DNA of 64,000 nucleotides from Sphingorhabdus sp. (GCF_023910635.1 NZ_JAAVVZ010000003.1:170143-234142), one strand, 5' to 3'. Shown: positions 35,579 through 45,990, counted from the first letter of the stretch. Notes: generated by a model not told the origin, from the letters alone. Numbers and translations: made by a program.

Positions 35579-36724
35579 TTAACCGCCCCGCACGAACGTG
35601 CTGCGCGTCAATCGCGTCACCAACCCTGCCAAACCATCATAATTTGCGCGGTGATAGGCGGAGTCCGGGGCCAATTGTGCTGTTAGGCGGCGGTGGGCTT
35701 CGCCTAAGGCATGATAGGGTACGCTGGGGAGTAAATGGTGCAGCGCGTGGTAGCGCAGTCCTACGGGTGCCCAGATTGATGCCAGCATACCGGGTGGCGG
35801 CACGTTGACGCTGTCGAGGAACTGCGCAGTGACGCTTAACGGCTCCCCGTCATTTTCCCATAAATGGGCCACAAGTGTGCGGACCTGATTCAGCACGGCA
35901 ACGCTGGAGACGATAGCCAAAAATATCAGAAAGGCATTCATCGGAATATAGCCGCTGAACACGCCGCCCAGCAGAACAATCGACCAAATGCTCGCGGCGG
36001 TTTCTTGTATGATCCAGTTGCGACGCGCTTCGCCCTCGGCCGGACGGCGGCGGAAGGCGGGATTGATTGCAAGGCCTGAATATCGTTCCACCACAATCTG
36101 GCGAAGCCCGGGAATGAACAGCGAAAGCGGCGCAAGCACGGCGTTGCGGAACAGCAATGCAAAGGGTGCGAGCAGAGAGGCGAATATGAACAAGGGTAAT
36201 GTCCAAGGCTTCATCAACGCCAGCGGCAGATATTCAGGATCCTGATCGGTACCGTATCGCGTGCGCGCATGGTGGAGATTGTGAATGCCTTCATACATGT
36301 ACGACGGCACGAGCAGAGGCACACCAATCACCGCGTTAAAGCCAAAGCGGAAACCGGGTAGGGCCGAATGCTTTACATGGCTGACTTCATGGATGAAGCC
36401 GCCGGCGCGATAGAGCGCAAGCACCGATATCAGAGCTGCGACACATTGCAGCCAAAGATTGCCGGAAAGGATTGTTACCGCAAGGCCAGCATAACCCAAA
36501 AAGGCGGACGCCAGAAAGTCAGACCAGAAAATGCGTGGGTTGGGCGTGCCCAAGTCGCGCGTCAATTCAGCCACAGCGCGCAGCATCGCCTTATCATCGG
36601 GCACGCGCTTGAGCGCAGCCGCGCGCATCGCAACATCACTATCCGGCTGGACATCTGTTGCAGGGGTATGCGCGGTCAGAGTGCTGTTACGCAGAGGCGA
36701 ATCAATGGGGCCAGCTATTGTCAT
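35579..36724 (-). CDS. Membrane fatty acid desaturase
   Basis: Di-iron acyl-lipid desaturase family, about 381 residues with several membrane helices. Three histidine boxes are visible: HEVSHVKH, HNLHHARTRYG and HALHHLLP. The ATG at 36724 is preceded by AAGG; an ATG at 36748 would add eight residues. The exact substrate is unclear; relatives act on membrane lipids, carotenoids or sphingolipids. It lies just beyond the rhuM remnant. Confidence 0.85.
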   Translation of the reverse strand: MTIAGPIDSPLRNSTLTAHTPATDVQPDSDVAMRAAALKRVPDDKAMLRAVAELTRDLGTPNPRIFWSDFLASAFLGYAGLAVTILSGNLWLQCVAALISVLALYRAGGFIHEVSHVKHSALPGFRFGFNAVIGVPLLVPSYMYEGIHNLHHARTRYGTDQDPEYLPLALMKPWTLPLFIFASLLAPFALLFRNAVLAPLSLFIPGLRQIVVERYSGLAINPAFRRRPAEGEARRNWIIQETAASIWSIVLLGGVFSGYIPMNAFLIFLAIVSSVAVLNQVRTLVAHLWENDGEPLSVTAQFLDSVNVPPPGMLASIWAPVGLRYHALHHLLPSVPYHALGEAHRRLTAQLAPDSAYHRANYDGLAGLVTRLTRSTFVRGG

Positions 36725-36908
36725 GCACCTTAGATAAGCGCCAGTCATGGCGAGAAAATGGCAGAATGCAAGAATTATGGCGCTGTTGTCTCCCTTACGT
36801 CCATCGCATGCGTCATGACCGCCGCCGCAGTTTGCGGGTCTATGCGCGTTCCTAAAGGCACAACGTCTACAGGCTTGTCAGGCGCTCGGCGTCCGCTAAA
36901 TACGCCGT

Positions 36909-38867
36909 ATGTTAGGTGTTTGCTATTATCCCGAACATTGGCCGGAAGAATTTTGGCCGCGTGACGCCCGTCGGATGCGTGCGCTTGGGCTGACCTATGT
37001 GCGCATCGGCGAATTCGCCTGGGGGCGGATCGAAAAAAGCGAAGGCGTTTTTGATTGGGCGTGGATGGACCGCGCGATCGAAACCCTCGGCGCTGTGGGC
37101 CTCAAGGTCGTGTTGGGGACACCGACCGCAACACCGCCCAAATATTTGTGCGCAAAATATCCTGATATTCTGCCGGTTGATATTCACACCGGCCAGGTCC
37201 GCGGGTTCGGGTCGCGGCGACATTATGATTTTTCGAGCGAAACCTATTTGATGCAGGCGGAACGCATTACTGACGCAATGGCGCGGCGATATGGCGGCCA
37301 CCCCCATGTTGTGGGTTGGCAGACGGACAATGAACTGTGCTGCCACGACACGACAATGAGCGCATCGCCAGCGGCGTTGGAAAAGTTCCGCGCTTATTGC
37401 GCGCAGCGTTATGGCGATATCGAAACGTTGAATGCGGCATGGGGCAATGTGTTCTGGTCGATGGAATATGATGGCTTCGACCAGATCGAGCTTCCCTTTT
37501 TCACGGTGTGTGAGACGAACCCGGCGCACCGTTTGGCCTATCGCCGTTTTGCATCGGAACAAGTCGTACATTTTCATGACGTCATGATATCGGCCATTCG
37601 CCGTCATGCCCGGCCGGACCAATGGGTGACGCACAACATCATTCCGCCGGCTACAACTGGCGTTGATAATGCCGCTTTGACGAAGGCGCTCGATTTCGTG
37701 AGCTATGACAATTATCCGCTCGGCTTTTCGGATCAATTGATGGCGAAGGCGTCGGCGGAGGAATGGAAGCCGTTTATGCGCACGGGACATCCTGACCTGG
37801 CCGCGCTGAATTTCGATTCGGTGCGCGGCCTGTCCAAGGGTGCGTGGTGGGTGATGGAGCAGCAGCCGGGTCCGGTAAACTGGGCACCGCATAATCCGCG
37901 CCCTGCACCCGGTATGGTGCGCCATTGGACGCTGCAGGCCTTTGCCCATGGCGCAGGCTGCGTTGCCTATTTCCGCTGGCGGCAAGTGCCATTTGCGCAG
38001 GAACAAATGCATGCAGGGCTATTGCGGCCCGACGATATGCCCGCGACGGCATGGGCGGAGGTCGAGCAGGTGGCGGCAGAGATGCAGTTGCTGGGCGACA
38101 TGTCGGCGGTGGCGCCCAAGGCCCCTGTGGCGATCATCATTGATCCGGTGTCGGGCTGGGTCGATGATATTGAGCGTCAAGGCGCGGGCTATCGATATGA
38201 TGCCGTCATCTTCCAATATTATTGCGCGCTGCGCGGCGCTGGCGTCGATGTGGACTTTGTGTCGGCAGGCGAAGCGCGGCTGGATGGTTATCGCCTGATT
38301 GTCGTGCCAACGCTGGCGGTGCTCGATGATGCTGCGTTCGATGCGTTGAAAGCGAGCGAGGGCCTGTTACTATTTGGTCCGCGCTGCGGCGCAAAGACGG
38401 AGGAGTTTTCTATTGTTGACGGCCTGCCGCCGGGACGATTGCGTGAATTTGTGCCGATCAAGGTGACGTCGGTAGAAACGCTGCGTCCAGATTGTAACGG
38501 GACCATCACGTACAAGAATTCGGTGCATGAAAGCGGACGTTGGCGCGAAACGATCGAAGTCGGCGCGGCGGATATCATCGCCACTTATGAAGATGGCGCA
38601 CCCGCGGCGGTCCGGTCAGGACGGAGCGTGTATCTCGCGACGTTGACCGACGACGCGTGTGTCAAAAACATGCTGGTTGATTTGTGTGCTGAGGCTGGGG
38701 TCGCCATAACGCTGCTGCCGCCGACATTGCGCTTGCGCCGCCGGGGTGATCTGACCTTTGCGTTCAATCTTGCCGAAACGCGCGCGAATGCCCCTGCGCC
38801 AGACGGCGCAGTATTCGTCATCGGCAGCCCCGAAATTGAACCCTTTGGCGTTGCTGTCTGGCGTTAG
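36909..38867 (+). CDS. Beta-galactosidase, glycoside hydrolase family 42
   Basis: Retaining glycosidase cleaving terminal beta-D-galactosyl residues. 652 residues: TIM barrel (about 1-385) opening LGVCYYPEHWPEEFW, trimer domain and C-terminal beta domain. The acid/base glutamate is in TDNE (E142) and the nucleophile in VMEQQPGPVNW (E317). No signal peptide, so cytoplasmic. No dedicated sugar transporter or regulator is adjacent. It overlaps prfC tail-to-tail by four bases. Confidence 0.93.
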   Translation: MLGVCYYPEHWPEEFWPRDARRMRALGLTYVRIGEFAWGRIEKSEGVFDWAWMDRAIETLGAVGLKVVLGTPTATPPKYLCAKYPDILPVDIHTGQVRGFGSRRHYDFSSETYLMQAERITDAMARRYGGHPHVVGWQTDNELCCHDTTMSASPAALEKFRAYCAQRYGDIETLNAAWGNVFWSMEYDGFDQIELPFFTVCETNPAHRLAYRRFASEQVVHFHDVMISAIRRHARPDQWVTHNIIPPATTGVDNAALTKALDFVSYDNYPLGFSDQLMAKASAEEWKPFMRTGHPDLAALNFDSVRGLSKGAWWVMEQQPGPVNWAPHNPRPAPGMVRHWTLQAFAHGAGCVAYFRWRQVPFAQEQMHAGLLRPDDMPATAWAEVEQVAAEMQLLGDMSAVAPKAPVAIIIDPVSGWVDDIERQGAGYRYDAVIFQYYCALRGAGVDVDFVSAGEARLDGYRLIVVPTLAVLDDAAFDALKASEGLLLFGPRCGAKTEEFSIVDGLPPGRLREFVPIKVTSVETLRPDCNGTITYKNSVHESGRWRETIEVGAADIIATYEDGAPAAVRSGRSVYLATLTDDACVKNMLVDLCAEAGVAITLLPPTLRLRRRGDLTFAFNLAETRANAPAPDGAVFVIGSPEIEPFGVAVWR

Positions 38868-40426
38868 CGCTCTTTGGTTGCGCTAAATTTCAGGTCCGGA
38901 TGCTTTTCCTGTTGATACCCCACATCCCATGACGAGCGCGCCATAAACACAGGGTGGCCATCGCGATCCTTGGCCATATTGCCGCCGTTGAACGACACAA
39001 ATTGCGCCAATGCGCTTTCCGAACCGATCAGCCAGCGCGCCGTGTCATATGGCGCAGCTTCCAAGAAAGCATCGACCTTATACTCCGCCTCAAGCCGAGA
39101 GATCAGCACGTCCAATTGCAATTGCCCGACAACGCCAATGACCCAATTGGAACCGATTTCAGGGTAGAATACCTGAATGACGCCCTCTTCGCTCAAGTCA
39201 TCGAGCGCCTTGCGCAATTGCTTGGTCTTGGTGGGGTCGCGCAACACGACACGGCGCAAGATTTCCGGTGCAAAATTCGGCAGGCCCGTAAAGCGGACAT
39301 CATTGCGTTCCGACAAGGTATCGCCAACACGTAGCGTGCCATGGTTAGGAATACCGATGATGTCGCCGGGTTCGGCGCTGTCGGCAATTTCGCGGTCTTG
39401 GGCAAAAAACAGGATTGGCGAATGAATCGCCACCGGCTTTCCAAGCCCGGATGGCGTCAACTTCATGCCACGCTTGAACGTGCCTGAGCACAGCCGCATG
39501 AATGCGATACGGTCACGGTGCTGCGGGTCCATATTGGCCTGCACCTTAAAAATAAAGCCGGTGACTTCCTTTTCCGACGGATCGATATTGCCCTTTGAAC
39601 TTGGCTGTGGCCGGGGTGGGGGGGCGAAGGCCGCAATGGCGTTGATCAGCTCGATCACGCCAAATTCTTTCAACGCAGACCCGAAATATACAGGCGTCAG
39701 GTCGCCGTTCTGGAACGCGGTCAGGTCAAAGTCCGCATATCCCGCTTGCGCAAGTTCCGCTTCCTCGCGCAGTCGGTGTACGCCCGCTGGCGTTAGCACC
39801 TGTTCCAGCGTGGCCGCGTCAAGCCCGCTATGATCGCTAATTTTGCCTTCAAATGCCTTGCTGTCGCCCGACGGTTGGCTGAGGCGGCCGCTATTGAAAT
39901 CATATAGGCCTTCAAATTCACCGCCCATGCCAACGGGCCAATTCATCGGGCAGACATCCAGCGCGAGTGCGTCGGCGACCTCGTCAATCGTTTCAAACGC
40001 GGCGCGGCCTTCGCGGTCTACCTTGTTGACGAAGGTGATGATCGGCACGCTGCGCAGGCGGCAGACTTCAAACAGCTTGCGGGTTTGCGGCTCAATACCT
40101 TTGGCCGCATCAATGACCATGATGGCCGAATCGACCGCCGTCAGCGTCCGGTAGGTATCTTCGGAAAAATCCTCATGCCCCGGCGTATCGAGCAAGTTGA
40201 AAACAATGCCATCTTTCTGGAACGTCATCACCGATGATGTAACCGAAATTCCGCGTTGTTGTTCGATCTTCATCCAGTCCGAACGCGCGCGCCGGGCTTG
40301 CCCGCGTGCCTTGACTTCACCGGCCAAGTGAATCGCGCCACCTTGCAGCAGCAATTTCTCCGTCAGCGTGGTCTTACCCGCATCAGGGTGGGAAATAATG
40401 GCAAAGGTCCGGCGGTTCAGCGTCAT
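38864..40426 (-). CDS. prfC: Peptide chain release factor 3
   Basis: Translational GTPase that recycles RF1 and RF2 from terminated ribosomes. 520 residues, with G1 SHPDAGKTTLTEK, G3 DTPGHEDF, and G4 NKVDRE. The domain III region (LISRLEAEYKVDAFLEAAPY) is the EF-G-like part. Convergent with the GH42 gene, whose TAG overlaps the prfC TAA. Confidence 0.95.
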   Translation of the reverse strand: MTLNRRTFAIISHPDAGKTTLTEKLLLQGGAIHLAGEVKARGQARRARSDWMKIEQQRGISVTSSVMTFQKDGIVFNLLDTPGHEDFSEDTYRTLTAVDSAIMVIDAAKGIEPQTRKLFEVCRLRSVPIITFVNKVDREGRAAFETIDEVADALALDVCPMNWPVGMGGEFEGLYDFNSGRLSQPSGDSKAFEGKISDHSGLDAATLEQVLTPAGVHRLREEAELAQAGYADFDLTAFQNGDLTPVYFGSALKEFGVIELINAIAAFAPPPRPQPSSKGNIDPSEKEVTGFIFKVQANMDPQHRDRIAFMRLCSGTFKRGMKLTPSGLGKPVAIHSPILFFAQDREIADSAEPGDIIGIPNHGTLRVGDTLSERNDVRFTGLPNFAPEILRRVVLRDPTKTKQLRKALDDLSEEGVIQVFYPEIGSNWVIGVVGQLQLDVLISRLEAEYKVDAFLEAAPYDTARWLIGSESALAQFVSFNGGNMAKDRDGHPVFMARSSWDVGYQQEKHPDLKFSATKER

Positions 40427-40450
40427 ACCGCGCGGCTTAGGGGCGATTGA

Positions 40451-41074
40451 TTAACGCTTCAACCCGTTTGTCAGCAGATCAGTGGCAATGTTGGCCACAT
40501 CGGCCACGTCGCGATCTTCGCCCATGACGCCGTAGCGTAGGCCCAGAAACACGTTCATGCCGACAATGGCCCAAGCGTGGACTTCCTCGACATCATCGCG
40601 CAACTGGCCCTTGGCGGCGGCGTTTTTCAAGCTGGCGAGATAGCCCTTTACCGTGTCTTCATAATGCGCGCGATAACTTGGCGGATCGACAAACTCGGCT
40701 TCATCGATAATCCGGTAAAGCTCTTTATGCTCGCGCACGAATTCTAGGAATTTGGCAAGGCCTTTGCGCTCGCCCTCCATCCGGTCGGGTTCTGCTGCCA
40801 TCACTGGACCAACATTATGGCGCACCTGAGCGGACATATCGCGCACGAGCGCACGGAACAGCGAATCTTTCGAATCAAAATAGGTGTAGAAACTACCAAG
40901 AGCTGCGCCCGCACGTTGCGTAATCGAGACAACAGAACTGTCGTGAAACCCCTTTTCGCCGAACTCCGCTGCCGCCGCATCTAGCAAAAGACGCAGAGTC
41001 TTACGCCCCCTTTCGGTGCGCGGCGTTTTTCCTGCCGGTGTCATTGTTGCTGATATGCCACGTTCGGCAGACAT
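40451..41074 (-). CDS. TetR/AcrR family transcriptional regulator
   Basis: Dimeric repressor, 207 residues: N-terminal helix-turn-helix (about 22-68, with SSVVSITQRAGAALGSFYTYF) and an all-helical ligand domain. An ATG at 41044 is an alternative start. It is divergent from a TonB-dependent receptor, and the intergenic region contains an 18-bp near-perfect palindrome overlapping the receptor promoter, so it probably represses the receptor and perhaps itself. Ligand unknown. Confidence 0.9.
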   Translation of the reverse strand: MSAERGISATMTPAGKTPRTERGRKTLRLLLDAAAAEFGEKGFHDSSVVSITQRAGAALGSFYTYFDSKDSLFRALVRDMSAQVRHNVGPVMAAEPDRMEGERKGLAKFLEFVREHKELYRIIDEAEFVDPPSYRAHYEDTVKGYLASLKNAAAKGQLRDDVEEVHAWAIVGMNVFLGLRYGVMGEDRDVADVANIATDLLTNGLKR

Positions 41075-41099
41075 TCGCTACGCTTTCTAAATCCATTAA

Positions 41100-41129
41100 G
41101 TTGAAACATGGTTCAACTTTCACTATAAG
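41100..41129 (+). promoter_or_regulatory. Palindromic operator over a sigma70-like promoter
   Basis: The 18-bp sequence at 41100-41117 is symmetric at 16 of 18 positions (arms GTTGAA and TTCAAC). It overlaps a TTGAAA hexamer at 41101-41106, which is 17 bp from TATAAG at 41124-41129. This gives a canonical promoter reading toward the TonB receptor that would be occluded by the divergent TetR protein. Confidence 0.65.
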
Positions 41130-41177
41130 GCAATTTGCAAGCGGGTAAAGACCCGCAATATTGGAGGAGAGTGAACA

Positions 41178-43538
41178 ATGAAATCCCCTAAAACTGCGAT
41201 AATCCGCGCCGCCTTATTCGCCAGCATCGCATCGTCGGGTGTGGTCTGGGCAGCGCCTGCGTTTGCGCAAGAGACTGCGCCCACCATGAATGAGGCCGAA
41301 GGCAGCGGCGAAATCATCGTTACTGCTCGCCGCCGTGAGGAAAATCTTATCGACGTGCCAATCGCGGTGAGTGCTTTTTCTGGTGAATCGCTTGAAATGC
41401 GAGGTGCGCTTGACCTCACCGACATCGGAAATATCACACCAAACACCACGCTTGAAACGTCGCGCGGCAGCAACTCGACATTGTCCGCTTTCATCCGCGG
41501 CATTGGGCAGCAGGACCCTGTTTCCGGTTTTGAACCGGGCGTCGGTATCTATCTCGACGATGTCTATCTGAATCGTCCGCAAGCTGCGGTGCTGGACATA
41601 TATGAAGTTGAGCGCATCGAAGTGCTGCGCGGCCCACAAGGCACATTATATGGCCGCAACACCATCGGCGGCGCGGTCAAATATGTAACCAAGCGGTTGC
41701 CGCAAGACTTTGCACTAAGTGCACGCGCTACCGTTGGGACATATGACCAAGCCGACGGCGTCTTGACCGTTTCGGCACCCCTTGGCGACATTGTCCGCGT
41801 CGGCGGCAGCGTCGCGCGGCTCTCGCGTGGTGGCTTTGGCGACAATCTGACCACGGGTCTGGAAAACTATAACAAGGACGTCTGGGCGGCGCGTGGCACG
41901 CTTGAAATGGGCGGCTATGGCGCGCCAGTTTCGGTTCGCATCAGCGGCGATTACAGCCATGACAAAAGCAACCCGCGCGGTGGCCATCGCTTGATCCGGG
42001 GCCTGCTTTCGGGCGCGCCTGTGCTGGAAAATGTCTATGACACACGCGGCGGGCTTGTCGATCCAAAGCAGGATATTGAGGCTTTTGGCTTTGCGATGAA
42101 CATTTCGGTCGATCTGTCGGACAGCCTGACGCTGCGTTCTATCAGTGCATGGCGCAAGGATGACAGTCTGACCCCAATCGACTTCGACGCATTGCCTGCG
42201 GCGGACGTTGACGTGCCCGGTGGCTATTTCAACGAACAGATTAGCCAAGAGGTTCAATTACTCGTTGATGCGGGGCCATTTAGCGGCATGGTCGGTGCTT
42301 ATTATCTTGATGCAACGGCGGACACGTTGTTCGACGTTCGCCTTTTCAACACTTTGGCGGGACTGACAGCCTTTACCAATGCTGCGGTCGACACTGAAAC
42401 CTACGCCGTGTTCGGCGATTTCACTTATGATTTTTCCGAACAGTTGAGCCTGTCATTTGGTGGGCGATATACGTGGGACGAGCGCAGTGCAAACATCCTG
42501 CGCCAGAATTATCTGGGCGGTGGTTCCCCATTTTTTGGTGGAGCAGGCGTGCCCTTTGGCGCACCAAGCACCAATTTCAACGGCAGCCGCAGCTTCAAAA
42601 AATTCACGCCACGCATATCGCTTAGCTTCAAGCCAGCGCCAGATCACAATATCTACGCCAGCTTTAGCCAGGGCTTCAAGGGCGGCGGTTTCGACCCGCG
42701 CGGTGTTGGCACCAACGCGCCTGATTTGAACGGCAACGGCATTCGGGGCGAAAATGAAGAAGTCGCGGCGTTTCTGAGCTTCCGCCCTGAAAGCGTCGAC
42801 AGTTATGAAGTTGGCTATAAGGGCAATTTGTTTGATGGCGGTCTGACCTTTGCCCTTGCTGGCTTCTACGCCGATTATAAGGATGTCCAAATCCCCGGTT
42901 CGGTTGCCTGCATCGTGGGCGGCTTGCCATCTTTCTGTGGCGTTACGTCAAACGCGGGCAAGGCAACTTTCAAGGGTGTCGAGCTGGAATTCAACGCACG
43001 TTTGGCTGAAAGCTTCGCGAGCGATGGCGACCGCCTCAACCTGCTGGGTGCGGTGGGGTATATCGACGCACAATTTGACGAATATATAACCAACATTGCA
43101 AGCGTTCCGACCGATGTGGCCCAATATCGCGATGTGCAGAATACGCCATCTTTGACGGCAAGCGCGACGCTTGCTTATATGACGCCCGCCGGTGCTGGAC
43201 GTTTGAATTTCGGCACAACGGTTTCATACCGCAGCAGCACCTCGCAGTTCGAAATTCCAAATCCGTATATCGATCAATCCGGCTATGCCTTGGTGGATGC
43301 GAGCCTGGTCTACACATCACCTGATGATCGTTGGAGCATAGGCCTGCATGGTAAAAACCTTACTGACAAGGAATATAAGACCTCGGGCTATAGCTTCATC
43401 GTGGGCAATGCGACCACGGGTGTGCCAACGCTTGGCGGTGGTGGCTTGCCGCTCGCGTCGTTAGGCCGTGAAGGCACGCTGACGGCGTTCTATGGCAACC
43501 CACGCCAAGTATTTCTAACTGCGGGTGTGAAGTTCTAA
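41178..43538 (+). CDS. TonB-dependent outer membrane receptor
   Basis: Outer-membrane active transporter, 786 residues: signal peptide 1-31 ending AFAQ, a TonB-box-like GEIIVTARRREENLIDVPI, plug domain (about 55-165 with VERIEVLRGPQGTLYGRNTI), then a 22-strand barrel ending in an aromatic residue (GVKF). GGAGGAGAG precedes the ATG. Ligand unknown; sphingomonads encode many such receptors for carbohydrates, aromatics and siderophores. Its TetR partner is unusual for iron receptors, suggesting an organic ligand. Confidence 0.93.
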   Translation: MKSPKTAIIRAALFASIASSGVVWAAPAFAQETAPTMNEAEGSGEIIVTARRREENLIDVPIAVSAFSGESLEMRGALDLTDIGNITPNTTLETSRGSNSTLSAFIRGIGQQDPVSGFEPGVGIYLDDVYLNRPQAAVLDIYEVERIEVLRGPQGTLYGRNTIGGAVKYVTKRLPQDFALSARATVGTYDQADGVLTVSAPLGDIVRVGGSVARLSRGGFGDNLTTGLENYNKDVWAARGTLEMGGYGAPVSVRISGDYSHDKSNPRGGHRLIRGLLSGAPVLENVYDTRGGLVDPKQDIEAFGFAMNISVDLSDSLTLRSISAWRKDDSLTPIDFDALPAADVDVPGGYFNEQISQEVQLLVDAGPFSGMVGAYYLDATADTLFDVRLFNTLAGLTAFTNAAVDTETYAVFGDFTYDFSEQLSLSFGGRYTWDERSANILRQNYLGGGSPFFGGAGVPFGAPSTNFNGSRSFKKFTPRISLSFKPAPDHNIYASFSQGFKGGGFDPRGVGTNAPDLNGNGIRGENEEVAAFLSFRPESVDSYEVGYKGNLFDGGLTFALAGFYADYKDVQIPGSVACIVGGLPSFCGVTSNAGKATFKGVELEFNARLAESFASDGDRLNLLGAVGYIDAQFDEYITNIASVPTDVAQYRDVQNTPSLTASATLAYMTPAGAGRLNFGTTVSYRSSTSQFEIPNPYIDQSGYALVDASLVYTSPDDRWSIGLHGKNLTDKEYKTSGYSFIVGNATTGVPTLGGGGLPLASLGREGTLTAFYGNPRQVFLTAGVKF

Positions 43539-43560
43539 GCACGCGTTTCGACGCTTATGT

Positions 43561-43591
43561 AAAAAAGGCCGGGCAATCGCCCGGCCTTTTT
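43561..43591. terminator. Bidirectional rho-independent terminator
   Basis: Perfect eight-pair stem GGCCGGGC/GCCCGGCC around AATC with A6 on one side and T5 on the other. It serves the convergent TonB receptor and pheT genes and touches the pheT stop codon. Confidence 0.9.
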
Positions 43592-45990
43592 CATCCGCGC
43601 AGCACGGCGCCCAATTTTGTGGCCGCGGCGATGACCTTGTCTGAAATGGCTTTCAGTTCATCATCGCTATAGCTTTTTTCCGTCGGCTGAAGCGTAACTT
43701 CAACCGCAAGGCTCACTTGCCCTTCAGGCACGCCTTGTCCGGCGAAGCGGTCGAACAGGCGGACCGCCACGATATCATCCTTGTCGCAACCCTTTATGGC
43801 GCGAACCAGATCATGCGCAGGCATGTCTGCTGCGACCAGAAACGCAAAATCGCGCGTCACCGCTTGCAATGCTGGTGGTGTGAACGCTGGCCGCATGAAG
43901 CCGCTCGCTTTCTTCAACGGTATGGCATCCAAAAAGATTTCCGCCGCCACGACAACGCCATCAAGGTCGAACGCCTTTGCAGTTGCCGGGTGTAAAGTGC
44001 CAAAGGCCGCCAATATGTTCTTTGGCCCCATGCGCAAGGTGGCCGACTGCCCCGGATGATAATGCGCGCCCGCATCGTCCATTACCAGCAAGCCGTCGGT
44101 GGCGACGCCTGCGGCCTTCAGCAAGGCAATCGCTTCTGCCTTTGCATCGAAGGCGTCAAAGCGTGCGGCCTTACCCGCTGCCCAGTTTCGCGCCGAACGA
44201 TCCCCCGCCAGCACGATTCCTGCGGTTGCGCGCTCGTCGCTCGTGCCGTCAGTGCCAACGAAGTAGCGCCGCCCAATCTCGAATAACCGAACCGAAGATG
44301 CGCCGCGATCCATGTTGCGCTGTGCCGCCGAAAGCAGCCCAGGCAACAAAGAAGGTCGCATGACCTTCATGTCCTCGGAAATCGGGTTAGCTAGGCCCCA
44401 TGCGCCACCACCAAAGGCGTCGGCCGCCTTTTGCGGCAGAAAGGACCAGTTGATGGCTTCATTGAGGCCGCGTGCCGCCGCCGCGCGCCGGACTTTGCGT
44501 TCCAAGGATTGCGCGGGCGTCGCGGTGGGCTTGGCCACGCCATCGGCGCGGGGCAATGGCACCGACACGACATTGTCGAGGCCAACCATGCGCACAACTT
44601 CTTCCACAATGTCGGCGGGTCCATCGACGTCACGACGCCATGACGGCACAATTATGCTCCAGTCCGATGTGACCGAAAAGCCAAGTCTTTCAAGAATGTT
44701 GCGCTGTTCCTCTGGCGCAACATCAACCCCGCCCAGGCGGCGGCAATAATCGGTATCATAAGAAAATATGCGCGGCGCAACGGGCGCTTGGCCAGCGCGG
44801 GTGATGGCGCTTGCCGTGCCGCCGGTCAGCTCAAGAACAAGCTTTGTGGCAATTGCAAGCCCGTCGTCGAGAAATGCCGGATCAACGCCCCGTTCAAAAC
44901 GCTGGCGCGCATCGCTGGTCAGGCCAAGCTTCTGTCCCGTGCGGGCAATATGTTCAGGATCGAAAAACGCGCATTCGATGAGGACATTCACTGTGCCTTC
45001 CGAAACACCGCTATGTTCGCCGCCCATGATGCCGCCAATGTCATGCACCATCGCGTCGTCGGCTATGACGGTCATGCTGGCATCCAACGTGTAGCTTTTG
45101 CCGTTGAGCGCAACCATCTGTTCGCCGTCTACGGCTTTGCGCGCTACCAGCGCACCATTTAGCTTGTCTTGGTCATAGACGTGTAAAGGGCGGCCAAGGT
45201 CAATCGACAGGAAATTGGTGATGTCGACCAAGGCAGAAATCGGCTTTTGGCCAATCGCTTTCAACTTGGCGCGCATCCATTCAGGCGAATCCATATTGTG
45301 CACGCCCAAGACCGATTGCGCATAAAATGCCGGACAGCCGGCTACGTCATCGGTGCGGACGTTCGGCGCGGCGTCGGTGCCCTCCAAGGGCGCGGACAGA
45401 TCAATTTTATACACCTCGCCCAGCGGCTTTAGCGTGCCCAGCCCTGCCGCCGCCAGATCGCGCGCAATGCCACGCACGCCCATGCAATCCTGCCGATTGG
45501 GCGTAATGCTGACATCGATGACTGGGTCGTCAAGACCCGCCCAATCAGCATAGACTTGCCCAACTGGCGCATCGTCTGGAAGCTCGATAATACCATCATG
45601 GTCATCGCCAAGTTCAAGCTCAGCAATGGAACACATCATGCCGTTCGATTCGACGCCGCGGATGGCCGCTACCTTCAGTACCATGCCATTGGCGGGTACG
45701 ACTGCGCCAGCCGGACCAAAGACGCCAAGCATGCCTGCGCGCGCATTAGGCGCGCCGCAGACGACCTGAAGCGGTTCCCCGCCTGCGTCAACCGACAGGA
45801 CTTGCAGCTTGTCCGCTTGCGGGTGCGGGGCGGCGCTGATGACCTTTGCAATACGGAAGGCGGACAAGGCGTCAGCCGGGTTTTCAATACCTTCGACTTC
45901 CAAACCAATGCGGTTCAGGCAGTCAGCGACGGCTGGCATATCCGCGTCGGTGTCGAGATGCTCTTTAAGCCACGAAAGGGAGAATTTCAT
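43591..45990 (-). CDS. pheT: Phenylalanine-tRNA ligase beta subunit
   Basis: Beta chain of the (alpha-beta)2 enzyme, 799 residues: N-terminal tRNA-binding OB domain (about 40-150), B3/B4 editing domain (about 200-380), B5 domain (about 400-470), the inactive catalytic-like domain, and C-terminal ferredoxin-fold anticodon-binding domain (from about 705). It is downstream of pheS with 64 bp between them, holding a REP-like hairpin. Confidence 0.96.
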   Translation of the reverse strand: MKFSLSWLKEHLDTDADMPAVADCLNRIGLEVEGIENPADALSAFRIAKVISAAPHPQADKLQVLSVDAGGEPLQVVCGAPNARAGMLGVFGPAGAVVPANGMVLKVAAIRGVESNGMMCSIAELELGDDHDGIIELPDDAPVGQVYADWAGLDDPVIDVSITPNRQDCMGVRGIARDLAAAGLGTLKPLGEVYKIDLSAPLEGTDAAPNVRTDDVAGCPAFYAQSVLGVHNMDSPEWMRAKLKAIGQKPISALVDITNFLSIDLGRPLHVYDQDKLNGALVARKAVDGEQMVALNGKSYTLDASMTVIADDAMVHDIGGIMGGEHSGVSEGTVNVLIECAFFDPEHIARTGQKLGLTSDARQRFERGVDPAFLDDGLAIATKLVLELTGGTASAITRAGQAPVAPRIFSYDTDYCRRLGGVDVAPEEQRNILERLGFSVTSDWSIIVPSWRRDVDGPADIVEEVVRMVGLDNVVSVPLPRADGVAKPTATPAQSLERKVRRAAAARGLNEAINWSFLPQKAADAFGGGAWGLANPISEDMKVMRPSLLPGLLSAAQRNMDRGASSVRLFEIGRRYFVGTDGTSDERATAGIVLAGDRSARNWAAGKAARFDAFDAKAEAIALLKAAGVATDGLLVMDDAGAHYHPGQSATLRMGPKNILAAFGTLHPATAKAFDLDGVVVAAEIFLDAIPLKKASGFMRPAFTPPALQAVTRDFAFLVAADMPAHDLVRAIKGCDKDDIVAVRLFDRFAGQGVPEGQVSLAVEVTLQPTEKSYSDDELKAISDKVIAAATKLGAVLRG

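Noticed and set aside
36912..38012. 366-codon open frame opposite the GH42 gene
   Set aside because: Antisense shadow of the beta-galactosidase coding sequence with skewed composition and no recognisable domain.
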